Source: Variovorax gracilis (GTDB lineage Bacteria > Pseudomonadota > Gammaproteobacteria > Burkholderiales > Burkholderiaceae_C). Taken from it: DNA of 64,000 nt. The position numbers and the translations under genes were made by a program. The DNA lies in contig NZ_JASZYF010000015.1 of NCBI RefSeq assembly GCF_030317115.1, positions 55,712 to 119,711 on the forward strand, in the 5' to 3' direction. Position 1 is the first letter of the stretch; each line of letters opens with the position of its first letter. Below the pieces are notes generated by a model, which saw only the letters and a list, made by a program, of their open reading frames with translations, ran no database searches and was not told where the DNA came from. This document shows, piece after piece, positions 33,901 to 43,515 of the stretch.

Positions 33901-34497
33901 TCATGACGCGAGCGCGCCTTTGGCGTCAGGGGCGCCCCCCTCGCTGCGCAGCAGCGACTGCAGGCATTTCTTGATCTTCTGGCGGGCATGGAAAAGGCGC
34001 GTCTTGACGGTGCCTTCGGGACAGTTCTGGACCTCTGCCACCTCGGCCAGGCCCATGCCTTCGTAGAAGACCAGGTGCAGGCATTCGCGATGCTCGTCCG
34101 ACAGCTTGCCCATGCAGTGTTGCACGCCTTCGCGGCGTTGCTTGCCCGCCAACTCCGCGTAGCCGTCAGGCGTGTCCGAAGCGGTGGTCTCGGCGATGTC
34201 ATCGAGGTCGCCGTGCACTTCGTCGGGCCGGCGGGCACGATAGACCATCAGCGCCTTTCGGCGCGCGATCCCGATCAGCCAAGTGGAAAATTGCGAGTCG
34301 CCGCGAAAGTGCTGCGGATGGCGCCAGACCTCGTACAGCGTGTCCGCGAGGACTTCCTCGGCCCGCGCATGGTCGTTCAGCATGTTGAGCACGTAGGCGT
34401 AGACCTTTTGGCTGAACGCCTTGTACAGCTGACGAAAGGCTGCCTGGTCTTCGCGGCCGATGCGTACGAGCAGCTGATTGACCTCGTCGTTGTCCAT
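33901..34497 (-). CDS. ECF-type RNA polymerase sigma factor
   Basis: 198 residues. Region 2 is FRQLYKAFSQKVYAYVLNML then EEVLADTLYEVWRHP and STWLIGIARRKAL; region 4 is LSDEHRECLHLVFYEGMGLAEVAEVQN followed by GTVKTRLFHARQKIK. This is a normal ECF length and arrangement. The start at 34497 (MDNDEVNQ) was chosen because it keeps the standard N-terminus; the frame is open to 34566 but those codons overlap the motif at 34526-34539. It is the upstream gene of the sigma / anti-sigma / caspase group and probably directs its transcription. Confidence 0.9.
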   Translation of the reverse strand: MDNDEVNQLLVRIGREDQAAFRQLYKAFSQKVYAYVLNMLNDHARAEEVLADTLYEVWRHPQHFRGDSQFSTWLIGIARRKALMVYRARRPDEVHGDLDDIAETTASDTPDGYAELAGKQRREGVQHCMGKLSDEHRECLHLVFYEGMGLAEVAEVQNCPEGTVKTRLFHARQKIKKCLQSLLRSEGGAPDAKGALAS

Positions 34498-34525
34498 GCG
34501 GGCGATGCGGCGGCGGGTGACGGTA

Positions 34526-34539
34526 ACGCAATATAACGT
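34526..34539 (-). promoter_or_regulatory. Promoter-like motif upstream of the ECF sigma gene
   Basis: On the plus strand the motif reads ACGCAATATAACGT. It lies 28 bases before the sigma ATG, and a near copy lies 24 bases before the short ORF at 33737. Matching position in both suggests a promoter element, perhaps recognised by this sigma factor in an autoregulatory loop. No matching -35 was identified. Confidence 0.5.
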
Positions 34540-34726
34540 TTCTATCCGATCGTTGGCGGGGCTCATGCCCGCAAAGGTGCAGCCACGACGCTCGACGCTC
34601 CCCCCAATGGGGTACTGCTTTCACGGTCTGGCGCGCGCACACCGGGCGAGGCGATGCGCCGATTGGCCGGTCGTATGACACCCGGCCATCTTGCGATCCC
34701 ATCCGTTCGCGGAGCATATTGCCGTC

Positions 34727-36142
34727 ATGCCCGCAATGCCTTCCTGTGACCTGCTGCTCGACCCGGCCGTCGGCGTCGCGGAGGGTCATCGACCGGCGCA
34801 TGGCCAGCGTCTGTGGTGGATGCTGCTGTCGGCCGTGCTGCTTGCGTTTGCGGTGGCGACCGGCACGGCGCAGGCCCAGGTGCGTGAGCCGGAAAAGCGC
34901 ATCGCTCTGGTGGTCGGCAACGCACGCTATCCGACGATGCCGCTGGCCAATCCCGAGAACGACGCGCGCCTCATCGCGGACAACCTGCGCAAGCTCGGAT
35001 TCGAAGTCAACGAGCAGGTCAACCTCGGCGTGATCCCGTTCCGCCGCGCATTGCGCGACTTCGCGCGTCGCGTGCAGGAGAACGATTCCGTCGCGGTGCT
35101 GTACTACGCCGGCCACGGCGTGCAGATCGACGGGCGCAACTACCTGCTGCCGGTGGACATCAACCTGCGGGACCAGGAGGAGGTCAAGGACGAATCGGTC
35201 GACATCGAGGAGCTGTTCCTCAGCCGCCTCGACAAGGCCCGCTCGCACGCGCGCATCGTGATCCTGGACGCCTGCCGGGACAACCCCTTCGCCGGCAAGA
35301 CACGCAACATCCGCTCGGCCGGCGGACTGGCGGAAATGGGTGCGCGCGGGACGCTGATCGCGTATGCCTCGGCACCCGGCGCACCGGCGGAGGACGGGCT
35401 GGCCGGGCGCAACAGCGTCTACACCCGAAACCTGGGCGAAGAGATGATGGTGCCGGGCCTGGAAGTCGAGCAGATGTTCAAGAACGTGCGGGTGAAGGTG
35501 CTGCAGGACACCAAGGAGCGACAGGTACCGTGGGTCAACACCTCGCTGACCTCCAACTTCAGCTTCAACCCGGCGCAAGGCCCCTCGCCGGCGCAGACCG
35601 CCGCGGCCGTGCAGGGTCCTTCGCCCGCGCGGGGCCCATCGCCCGACGAGGCGGCCAAAGACACTCGGCTGAAGCAGCTCGAGGCCGAACTGGACGAGGC
35701 GCGCGATGCACTCGAGGAAGCGCGAACCGCGCCGCGCGAAGCCAGCAGCTCTCCCGCGCCCAACTCCAGGGTCAGCCCGGCACCGGCCGCAAATGCCGGC
35801 ATGGCTCCCACCACCAACATCATCGTGTCCGGACAGCCCTCGGCCAGGGCCCCGCGTTCGAGGGCAGCGCCGGCGCCCGAGATGGGCCTGCCCTTCGGCG
35901 CGGCGGGAGGGATCCCGGGGCCTTTGCCAGGCTTCGGCGTGGCGGACAGCCATGCCATGTTGCCGCAGGGTCGCACCCTCATCCGCGGGGCCGCGCAGGG
36001 TCCGGCCGCTGCGGCGATCGGGGGGCCGAATCCATTCAACAGCTGGGCGCCGTCGAACATGGGGGGCAATCACGGCTTCGCGGGGCGTCGAGGCGGTGCC
36101 ATCGACGGCGGAACGCCTCTCCCGGGCCTACCGCAAGACTGA
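34727..36142 (+). CDS. Caspase-like peptidase with long Pro/Ala-rich C-terminus
   Basis: 471 residues from the ATG at 34727. A signal-like segment (RLWWMLLSAVLLAFAVATGTAQAQ) precedes a C14 caspase-like domain beginning KRIALVVGNARY, with His in LYYAGHG (His130) and Cys in VILDACRDNPF (Cys183). The domain ends near NTSLTSNFSFNP. A coiled, charged stretch (RLKQLEAELDEARDALEEAR) and a Pro/Ala/Gly-rich tail follow, which could reach through the periplasm. It is divergent from the ECF sigma gene, about 230 bp between starts, so it may share its control. An upstream TTG at 34691 is possible, but GGAG is too far from either start to decide. Confidence 0.85.
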   Translation: MPAMPSCDLLLDPAVGVAEGHRPAHGQRLWWMLLSAVLLAFAVATGTAQAQVREPEKRIALVVGNARYPTMPLANPENDARLIADNLRKLGFEVNEQVNLGVIPFRRALRDFARRVQENDSVAVLYYAGHGVQIDGRNYLLPVDINLRDQEEVKDESVDIEELFLSRLDKARSHARIVILDACRDNPFAGKTRNIRSAGGLAEMGARGTLIAYASAPGAPAEDGLAGRNSVYTRNLGEEMMVPGLEVEQMFKNVRVKVLQDTKERQVPWVNTSLTSNFSFNPAQGPSPAQTAAAVQGPSPARGPSPDEAAKDTRLKQLEAELDEARDALEEARTAPREASSSPAPNSRVSPAPAANAGMAPTTNIIVSGQPSARAPRSRAAPAPEMGLPFGAAGGIPGPLPGFGVADSHAMLPQGRTLIRGAAQGPAAAAIGGPNPFNSWAPSNMGGNHGFAGRRGGAIDGGTPLPGLPQD

Positions 36143-36230
36143 AGTCAGGCCGACGCCTGACAGCACGGAACCACACGCAGGGCCTCTCAAGAGAGCTGGA
36201 ACGTGCCAGCGGGTCCGATCGCAGACGCCC

Positions 36231-36530
36231 TTACGAACCATCGTGCCCAATCGGCTTGCTTGCTGCGCGCGATCGCCCCGCAACGAGCTGCAACCACTTG
36301 CCTTGGGCGGATCGGATGGGACGGCCCTCGGGGTAGTGAATCCGCAGAAGCTCGTTGCTGCCCTTCTCCGTGATCGCAAGGACCCTGGCGCCCCTCTCAG
36401 GGGGTTCGTCGACCAGCGCCAGCACCAAGCCGGCCTGGCGAAGGATTCGGATGGCGTCAATCTCCTTCGTCGCGTTGAACGAGCAGGGAAGGGGTGTGGC
36501 AGCGATCTGCCTCAGAAACTCGACAGACAT
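36231..36530 (-). CDS. Hypothetical protein with winged-helix-like core
   Basis: 99 residues from the ATG at 36530 (MSVEFLRQIAA), preceded by AGAGGA. The middle (ATKEIDAIRILRQAGLVLALVDEPP) reads as helix-turn-helix and is followed by ARVLAITEKGSNELLR, a strand-helix reminiscent of winged-helix DNA-binding proteins. No family could be named. It ends 88 bp past the convergent caspase gene. The frame continues upstream to 36587 without support. Confidence 0.45.
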   Translation of the reverse strand: MSVEFLRQIAATPLPCSFNATKEIDAIRILRQAGLVLALVDEPPERGARVLAITEKGSNELLRIHYPEGRPIRSAQGKWLQLVAGRSRAASKPIGHDGS

Positions 36531-36701
36531 GGCGTGTCCTCTTGAATGGGGCGCGCAGGAAGGTAGCCCCGATTCGTCACCGCTCAAGTCGGCGACCGCT
36601 CAGTCCTTCTGTCGGTGGCCGGCCTACTCATGGCAGGCACCTGGGCTGCGCGACGGCGCGATCGGACGCGGGCTGAGGGGGAGGGCGAGGAGGCGATGAG
36701 C

Positions 36702-37448
36702 CTATCGCCGCAATCGCGCCATCAATTCTTCGGCCGCTTCGGTCGCCCGCCCGAGCATGCGCACGCGGTCGTTGATCACGCTCAGGAGCTCGTGCTCGCC
36801 GCACACCAGAGTCGCACCGGAGCCGGCCGCGTCGCCCGACATGTCTGCGGGAAAGGACAGGTTCCAGTAGGGCCACCCCACGGGGAGCACCTCGATGTTG
36901 TAGGCCTCGGCCAATGCCAATGCCGGAATGGCCACGGATTCGAGAAATTCGTGGTCGGGCGAGGCGATGGGAAGCGGACGTTGCGCGGTGACGGTGATGG
37001 CGAACCGCGCCGCCATATCCAGTTTCAGCACGCCTGCCCGAACCAGGGCCGTGAGACTGGTAGGGGAGCTGCTCGTCCAGGCCGCGGCCTGGTTGCCCAG
37101 GAACGCGAATGCGTCCCCCGACTCGCCCAGGACCAGGAGCCGCTCGCACGGCCCCGGCGAACGCGCATAGGCGCGAAGCAACTCGCCCATCGCCGGGCGC
37201 CGGCGCTCATCGGCGTACAGACGGTGGGGTTCATAGCCGAACCGATGCAGCGTCGCATGACATGCATCCTCGGGCGACACCTCGCCATGGACGCCGGAGA
37301 GCCCCTTCAGGCCATCGATGCACTGCGATAGCATCCGCCCGACTTCCGTCAGCGGCTGCCCGGTGATCGATGCGATCGCCGCCGGGATCGGCTGCACCGG
37401 GCCGGGCCTGTCGCGAATGATCGGATGGAGTGTTCTTGTCGTGATCAT
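36702..37448 (-). CDS. Conserved hypothetical protein
   Basis: 248 residues from the ATG at 37448 (MITTRTLHPIIRD). Not recognised. It has mixed helices and strands, including SGDAFAFLGNQAAAWTSSSP, AARFAITVTAQRPLPI and a conserved-looking YNIEVLPVGWPYWNLSFP. No signal, membrane helix or metal motif is obvious. The frame is open to 37562 but the first codons are noisy. It stands alone between the winged-helix-like gene and a gene-poor stretch. Confidence 0.5.
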   Translation of the reverse strand: MITTRTLHPIIRDRPGPVQPIPAAIASITGQPLTEVGRMLSQCIDGLKGLSGVHGEVSPEDACHATLHRFGYEPHRLYADERRRPAMGELLRAYARSPGPCERLLVLGESGDAFAFLGNQAAAWTSSSPTSLTALVRAGVLKLDMAARFAITVTAQRPLPIASPDHEFLESVAIPALALAEAYNIEVLPVGWPYWNLSFPADMSGDAAGSGATLVCGEHELLSVINDRVRMLGRATEAAEELMARLRR

Positions 37449-38068
37449 GGTGATGCAGAGCCATGTTGTCGAAATCCGGGACGGCAGGCAAGCAAGCACG
37501 CCGCCGTCCCAGCCTGCGGGGGCGACCCGAACCGGTCCGTGGGTCAACCGATCCGCGGACACCCCTCGGGTCGCTCGTCGAGCGTACGTTCGATGCTCGT
37601 CCAGTCCGTGGTGCCGTCGTCCTTGCGCGTGTAGGACGGCGCGACTTGGTTGCGGCTGTGCTCAACTTGGACGGTCTTCCGCAGGGCGAGTTGGCTGGAC
37701 TGTCCATGGGCCTCAGCCGGCGTCGGGGCTGGACCTGCCCGGGTCAAGCACGCACCGAACCAAGGACGTGCGACAACCGCGGCACGCCTCATCTTCGCGG
37801 TTTGGTCAGGTTCCGGTCAGGTACCGACATGGCTAATGGCGAGGGTTCGCCCGCCCGCAGAGCCCGAAACCCCGCTTTCTCTCAGAACCCACGGCGCGTT
37901 CAGCCGTGGCGACGCCATTGGTTGGGATTCCTGCGTCGCGGAAAAAAACGCGAGCGCGCCTGTTTCGCATCGATGCAACTCCTCGCTTCGGCGTCTGCCG
38001 GAGAGCGAATCGGCACGGGGAAAATTGTCTGTTTGAGGGAGTGGCACAACTTGAGAAGGCGTTCCGCA
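37449..38068. other. Intergenic stretch before the glycosyltransferase
   Basis: About 620 bp in which I see no gene, RNA, or repeat. The short open frames on both strands overlap one another and are shadows. A GAGAAGG run at 38053-38059 could be the ribosome site of the glycosyltransferase that follows. Confidence 0.45.
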
Positions 38069-39227
38069 GTGAAGGTGTTACTGGTCGGCAACTACATTCC
38101 GGACAACCAGCCGAGCATGCAGGCGTTCAGGCACATGCTGGAGCGCGGCCTGCCGAGTCTGGGATGTGAGCTGCGGGCCATCTCGCCACCTCAGTGGCTC
38201 CAGCGATTGCCCTCCACGTCCGGCCTTCGGAAATGGCTGGGCTATCTCGACAAGTTCGTCTTCTTCATCCCATCGCTCGTTTGGCAGGCCCGCTGGGCCG
38301 ATGTCGTCCACATCTGCGATCACTCGAACGCGATGTACGTGCGTTGGGTGAAGCGCAAGCCAACGGTTGTCACATGCCACGACGTCATTGCCGTGCGAGC
38401 GGCGCGGGGCGAGATCCAGGGTTGGCAAGTCGGCTGGACCGGACGCCTGTTTCAACGGCTGATCGCCGCGAATCTCTCCCAGGCCGACCTGATTGCTTGT
38501 GTATCGGAGACCACGCAGCGCGAGCTCCTCGGGCTTCAACTGCCCGTGACACCCAGGGTCACCACGGTGCTCAATGGCCTGAACGACAACTTCGAGATCC
38601 CGAGCTCCGAGGAAGTCGCCGATGTGATTCGCCGGCTGGGACCACTCGTGCAACAGCCTTACCTCCTCCATGTCGGCGGGGATCTGGCGCGCAAGAACCG
38701 GCAGGCGGTGGTCGAAACGTTCATTGCGCTCCATCGCCGTGCCGCAGAGGCTGGCGTTGCCCCTGTACGTCCAGAACCTGGTTTTCGTGGGACCGGCGTT
38801 GCACCCCGACCAGATGGCACTGGCGGCGCGGCATGGCGTTGCCGACCGGATCGCGACCTTTCAAAAGGTGCCACACAGGGAACTTCGCGTGCTCTACGCC
38901 CGCGCCACGGCATTGCTGTTTCCGTCCCTCCAGGAAGGATTCGGCTGGCCGCTGATCGAGGCGCAGGCGTGCGGCTGCCCGGTCATTACCTCCGACCTGG
39001 CGCCGATGAATGAGATCGGAGGTCCCGGGGCTTGTTACGTCGATCCTCACGACCCTGAAGGCATCGCGCGCGCCATCGAGCAGGCGGCCGCCCGGTTCGA
39101 GCAGATGCGCGCGCTGGGCCTGGACAATGTGCGGCACTATTCGACGGCCCGGATGACGAGCAGCTACGTCGCCGCGTATCGCGGCGTCCTCATGTCACGG
39201 CGACCCGTTGGAGAAGGTCAGAACTGA
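38069..39227 (+). pseudogene. Glycosyltransferase, GT4-like, interrupted by a +1 frameshift
   Basis: The gene reads well in one frame from the GTG at 38069 (KVLLVGNYIPDNQ) through a GT4-type N-terminal half (VVHICDHSN, TVVTCHDVIAV, ADLIACVSE, VVLNGLND, LLHVGGD). It then continues in the next frame from about 38755: LYVQNLVFVGPAL, VADRIATFQKVPHRELRVL, ATALLFPSLQEGFGWPLIEAQACG, CPVITSDLAPMNEIGG. Joining the two frames by removing one base near 38755 gives a normal protein of about 385 residues with both the EGFGWP and donor-site motifs. It would transfer a sugar, perhaps in capsule or exopolysaccharide assembly. The break may be a real mutation or a base-calling error. Confidence 0.75.
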
Positions 39228-39235
39228 CCTCACCC

Positions 39236-41143
39236 TCAGGTCACACCCAGCTGGAACCAGCCTGCCCAGCCCGTGCCTGCATGCCACCAGGTGCTCCAGA
39301 CCTTGGAGTCGCTGCCCACGGTGAAGATGTCGATGTGTTCGGCGTAGCGCGAAATCGCCGCCACCTGTCCACCCGCCTGTCCGACGCCGCCTGACACATT
39401 GAACCAGGGCGCCCAGTTGCCGCCTTGGGTCCACCATGTGCTGTAGACGCGCTTGTCGGTGCCGATGGTGAAAAGGTCGAGTTGGCCGCTGTACCGTGCG
39501 ATGGCAGTCACCGGTGATCCCGGCGATGCGACACCACCCGAGACCTGGAACCAGTTGCCCCAGCCGGAATTGACGTTCCACCAAGTCGAAACGATGCGGC
39601 CGCTGGGGTCTGTGGTGAACAGGTCCAGCTGGTCGGCGTGCCGCGCGACGACCGTCACGGTGGCGTTGGTGCGCGCACGTTGGGTTCCGACGGCGAACCA
39701 GTTGGACCAGCCGCTGCGCTCGTCCCACCAGAGGCTGTAGATGCGGTTGTCGGTGCCGACCGTGAAGACGTCCAGGTGGTGCGGGTAGCGCGCCACCGCC
39801 GTGACAGTGGCGCCGTTAGCCGCGATCCCGCCCTGCAGTTGGAACCAGTTGGCCCAACCGGTGCGCGCATCCCACCAGGTGGACATCACGCGGCCATCGC
39901 TCGCCGTGGTGAACAGGTCAATGTGATCGCTGTAGCGCGCCAGCGCAGTCACCGTGGAGCCCGGGCGGCACACCAGGTTGCCGATGGCGAACCACGCGCG
40001 CCAGCCGCCGTTGCCGTCCCACCAGGCACTGTAGACACGGTTGTCCGTTCCCACCGTGAAGAGGTCGATGTGCCCCGCGTATCGGTGGATGGCAGTCACC
40101 GGCGAACCGGCGCCGCCGGGCGACGCGATGCCACCCATCAGGTGCGTCCAGCCTGCCCAGCCGGTGCTGGGGTTCCACCAGTCGGTCATCGTGCGGCCGT
40201 TGTCGGCGACGGCAAACACGTCCAGATGCTCGGGAAAGCGCGCAATCACCGAGATGGGCGTGCGAGGGCGCGCCACCAGGGCGGTGAGGGGACCGATGCG
40301 GTTCCAGATGGCCTGGCGGCAGATGCGGCAGAAAGGCACGCCGAGGTTGCGCATCTTGCAGTCGTACTCGGGACGGTAGGCACCGCAGTGGTAGTAGTGG
40401 GCACCTTCGAACAAGCCCACGGTGCCCGAAGGAACAGGGCTCGGCCGGCTGTCCACCTGGCCGCAGGCGGGGTTGCTCATGGTCGGCACCGCGGTCGCCG
40501 CGGCCACCGCCCACTTCCACTTCAGCGTGGCCGAATCGCTGTTGGTCGTGACATTGGGCTCGAAAGGATCGCCGGGCGGATGATGGTCGTGCCCGGTCTC
40601 GTTGCCGCCGGCGTAGTAGGGGTATTCGTCCGCCAGCCCGAACGCCGTGTGCCCCATCTCGTGGACGGCAATCTCGTTGGCGCCGCCGGCGAGCGAAAAG
40701 GTGCCGACCGAGCCACCCGAGCCGCCGTAGACCGTGGAGTTGACCACCATCAGCACGACCGAGAACTCTGGCACCTGCGCCGCGGCGACCTGCAGCGCGG
40801 TGCTGTTGTTGCACACCAGCAAACGGCGGATGCCGTTGCCGCCAAAGGTGGCGTCGAAGTAGGTGCGCGCCGTCGCTCCCGTGCCTCCGGCTGCCACAGG
40901 ATCGTCGGCGCCGGCGTCGGTCGAGCTCACATTGACCCGAAAGACGTTGATCGCAGGACTCAACTCGTCGAAGGGCGGGGTGGCAAGGAAGGCGCTGGCG
41001 AAAGTCGCGCAGGCGGTGTTGAAGTCAGCCTGCTGCGCGGCCGTGAATCCCTCGGCCAGGACCACGACGTTGAACGCACGGTTGCGTGGCGCTGCGCCAG
41101 CGATCTGGGTCATGCCTAGGACGGCACCATCATTAATAGTCAT
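39236..41143 (-). CDS. M64-type (IgA-like) metallopeptidase fused to a seven-repeat propeller
   Basis: 635 residues. Residues 1-290 are the M64 peptidase: NVVVLAEGFTAAQQADF, then the zinc motif HEMGHTAFGLADEY (HExxH at 161-165) and a cysteine-rich ending (CKMRNLGVPFCRICRQAIW). From about residue 292 come seven repeats of about 49 residues with the phrases HLDVFTVG, GRVYSTWW, GWANWF, like PLL/tectonin lectin propellers, and seven units would close a propeller. It has no Sec signal and no lipobox. The likely role is to cut and bind surface glycoproteins, with export by another route. A small gene 12 bp upstream is probably its operon partner. Confidence 0.85.
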   Translation of the reverse strand: MTINDGAVLGMTQIAGAAPRNRAFNVVVLAEGFTAAQQADFNTACATFASAFLATPPFDELSPAINVFRVNVSSTDAGADDPVAAGGTGATARTYFDATFGGNGIRRLLVCNNSTALQVAAAQVPEFSVVLMVVNSTVYGGSGGSVGTFSLAGGANEIAVHEMGHTAFGLADEYPYYAGGNETGHDHHPPGDPFEPNVTTNSDSATLKWKWAVAAATAVPTMSNPACGQVDSRPSPVPSGTVGLFEGAHYYHCGAYRPEYDCKMRNLGVPFCRICRQAIWNRIGPLTALVARPRTPISVIARFPEHLDVFAVADNGRTMTDWWNPSTGWAGWTHLMGGIASPGGAGSPVTAIHRYAGHIDLFTVGTDNRVYSAWWDGNGGWRAWFAIGNLVCRPGSTVTALARYSDHIDLFTTASDGRVMSTWWDARTGWANWFQLQGGIAANGATVTAVARYPHHLDVFTVGTDNRIYSLWWDERSGWSNWFAVGTQRARTNATVTVVARHADQLDLFTTDPSGRIVSTWWNVNSGWGNWFQVSGGVASPGSPVTAIARYSGQLDLFTIGTDKRVYSTWWTQGGNWAPWFNVSGGVGQAGGQVAAISRYAEHIDIFTVGSDSKVWSTWWHAGTGWAGWFQLGVT

Positions 41144-41155
41144 GCGGGCCTCCGA

Positions 41156-41638
41156 TCAGGGCTTTCTCTGCAGAGGGAACGACGCCAGGTCGGTCGTCTG
41201 CAGCGCAGGCGCGGCACCGGCCCCGGCGAGCGCGGCGCCCGCCGCCTGATCCCTGGTGACAGCTCCCGGCCGCACCCGGACCACCGCCACCCGCGTCGCA
41301 GCCTGAGGTGCGGGCAGCACCACCGTAAAAGCACCACTCGGGCGCTCGAGAGCCACGTGCACGATGGGGTCGCCGGGCGACTCAGGGAACACCTCGGCGC
41401 TCTCCGACATGCCGCGCGCGTGGACCCGCGCGAGCGTGCGGTCAGTGGCATCTCGGGCATCGACAAAGGTGCCGGCCGTGTACTGCTGGGCCAGATCTGT
41501 GCCGGTCACGGCCATGTCCACCGGCTGCTGACTGACCAGCCGCAGTGTCTCGCCTTCGTACTCGAAGATCAGGCGCATGGCAGGGGCGGGTGGCGGCGGC
41601 GGAATGGGAGCTCTGCGATTCGTCTTGCGGCTGGGCAT
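41156..41638 (-). CDS. Hypothetical protein upstream of the M64 peptidase
   Basis: 160 residues, not recognised. The N-terminus is basic then Pro-rich (RKTNRRAPIPPPPPAPAMRL), followed by beta strands (LIFEYEGETLRLVSQQPVDM, GAFTVVLPAP, VAVVRVRPGAV). The ending is Ala/Gly-rich. It has no signal peptide. It is 12 bp upstream of the peptidase gene in the same direction, so it may be a chaperone, adaptor or propeptide-like inhibitor of the peptidase. That is inference from position. Confidence 0.6.
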   Translation of the reverse strand: MPSRKTNRRAPIPPPPPAPAMRLIFEYEGETLRLVSQQPVDMAVTGTDLAQQYTAGTFVDARDATDRTLARVHARGMSESAEVFPESPGDPIVHVALERPSGAFTVVLPAPQAATRVAVVRVRPGAVTRDQAAGAALAGAGAAPALQTTDLASFPLQRKP

Positions 41639-43158
41639 GAGTGCCTCCTGATCTGGTTGCGGCGGGCGGGTGTGCGCAGTGGCGCGTTCAATGTAGACCT
41701 ATCGGGGCATCGTGGCGAACTTGGCCCTGGCTCATGCCGCCGCACACCGCTGGCGCACCCGAGTTTCCATCCGGGCGCGAGCCGACCGCATCATCGATGC
41801 GGTGGATGACAGTGACGTCTGGCCAGAACGGTCGCTGGTCCTGGGCTGCGCGTGGGAGCGTGTGCCGGTCGCGCACGGGTCGACTTGCCGTCTGCGGCAA
41901 ACGGGCACCCGGGGCCGAGTCCAACCGGGCATCACGGAACACATCCAGCCCCCCATCGAGTGGATTCGCGGGGGGCTGCTCAGTCCTACACTCCGCCAAG
42001 AGATTGGCCCAGTCTTCGGAGATCGCCCCATGGACTCCGCGGTTCCCATCATGCGTGCGCCACTCAGCGACGACGGGGAGCACGCATGAACGTTCTGCCT
42101 TTCCTGCCGTCTTCCATCGTTCCGGTGCTCATGATCACCGGGTCTGCGACGGGCGAGCTCTGGTTGTTCAGAGCGATCGCCTGGGCATGGGCGATTGGCG
42201 CCGACGCACTGTTAGATGAACTGCAGTCAGGATTGTACCGAGCGGCTCCACCCCAGCGCGTTTGTCCTAGAAGCGACGCGCGCGGGCCAAGCCCCTAACA
42301 GGAAGCACGCAGGTGACATGAATCGAGGCCAAAGGGTTCATGACAGTGCTCTGGCTACGCTGCAGAACGATCTTGGATTGTTCATCATGCGCAGGCCGGA
42401 CTGTGGCGGTCAAGCCAAACGCGGAGGATGAGAACACCGACGCAGCCCATTTTCACGCCCGCCGTCCTTCTGTTGCGATTCATCTCTCGGCTAGCGTTGA
42501 ACTTCTTCGTGCCGCGAAAGTTGATGTGTGAGAAGTGCGCCGGTCCGATGCGGCGCGGCCACTCATACTTCACGCGTTCCCTCGCGTTTCAAGTTTTTCG
42601 ATAACCTCATGCACCAGTACAGCGCGGCCCTTGGCCACAGGTCACCCACGTGTGCGTCGCTGTCCTTCCGCACCGCAATCTGACCGGTACGAGAACGGCG
42701 CAGCCCTCCATGTCCGTCCAGGTGCTTAGGCGGCCGCCATACGCTCATTGGAGGTGAGAGCCGAAAACTTGAAGAACGCGCTTACCAGTATGCGATCGGT
42801 CGGCGGCCACACGCCTCTTGCATGTTCGCGATCTTGTCGGGCGCAGGAGCTTCGGCGGCTCCTGCACGCCGGCCGGCCCCTTCGCGACGTTTGACGGCCC
42901 GGGACGCCGTCGCTTCGCTGAGCAGCCGCCGGAGGCCGCACGGCGAAGACTCCTGCAAGCTATGGTCTTCATCCTGCGCGCGACGTCAGCAGGGCAGCTT
43001 GCGCGGAGCGGGCCGGCAATGAAGACGCAAGCGAAAGCTGTTCGTGTCGGCAGGAGCTTACGTCGGTGTGCGCCGCGTATCGGACGCGAGTGTGCAGGTG
43101 CATGTTGCAAGCTTTGACGCACCCACAACCGCATGAACCGAGCCACAGGAGGTCCGTC
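41639..43158. other. Gene-poor stretch
   Basis: About 1.5 kb without a gene I can support. Overlapping frames at 41712-42089 and 42086-42298 (ATGA overlap) have poor composition and opposite-strand competitors of similar length. Remnants of mobile or phage origin cannot be excluded. Local GC is somewhat lower than to the left. No tRNA, CRISPR array or inverted repeat was noticed. Confidence 0.4.
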
Positions 43159-43515
43159 ATGGCCAATACGTCCCATACCTTCCCCTTTCCTACCGCCGAT
43201 AGTCATCGTGCAAATCCTATGACTGAATCGCGGCCCGTCGAGCAGGAGCCCACGGAGCATGCGCTCGATCATGGCATCGAGGAATCGTTCCCAGCGAGTG
43301 ATCCGGTGTCGGTCGGCGTGAGCAAGGTGCTGCCGAGACCTCCGAACGCGGAAGCGCCAAAGGCCCATGCCCAGCCAAAGGCGCCCGGACTTGCACACGC
43401 CTTGTCCAAGGGCACGTTGGTCGGCTTCTCCGCGACCCTCGCTGTCGGACTGGCGATCGGCCGCATGATGGCGCGCCGAGCGCGGACGCCGGTCAGATCC
43501 TCAGGGAAGCGGTGA
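43159..43515 (+). CDS. Small 'ESFPASDP' family membrane-tail protein
   Basis: 118 residues from the ATG at 43159, seven bases after AGGAGG, an ideal ribosome site. The middle contains HGIEESFPASDPVSV, a motif shared by many small proteobacterial proteins of unknown function. The C-terminus has a membrane helix (VGFSATLAVGLAIGRMMARR) followed by a basic tail. It is likely an inner-membrane protein with a soluble N-terminus. No operon partner is near; several hundred bases on each side are empty. Confidence 0.7.
   Translation: MANTSHTFPFPTADSHRANPMTESRPVEQEPTEHALDHGIEESFPASDPVSVGVSKVLPRPPNAEAPKAHAQPKAPGLAHALSKGTLVGFSATLAVGLAIGRMMARRARTPVRSSGKR

Noticed and set aside
41712..42298. Two plus-strand frames joined by an ATGA overlap
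   Set aside because: No recognisable pattern, no ribosome site, and an opposite-strand frame of similar length covers the first.
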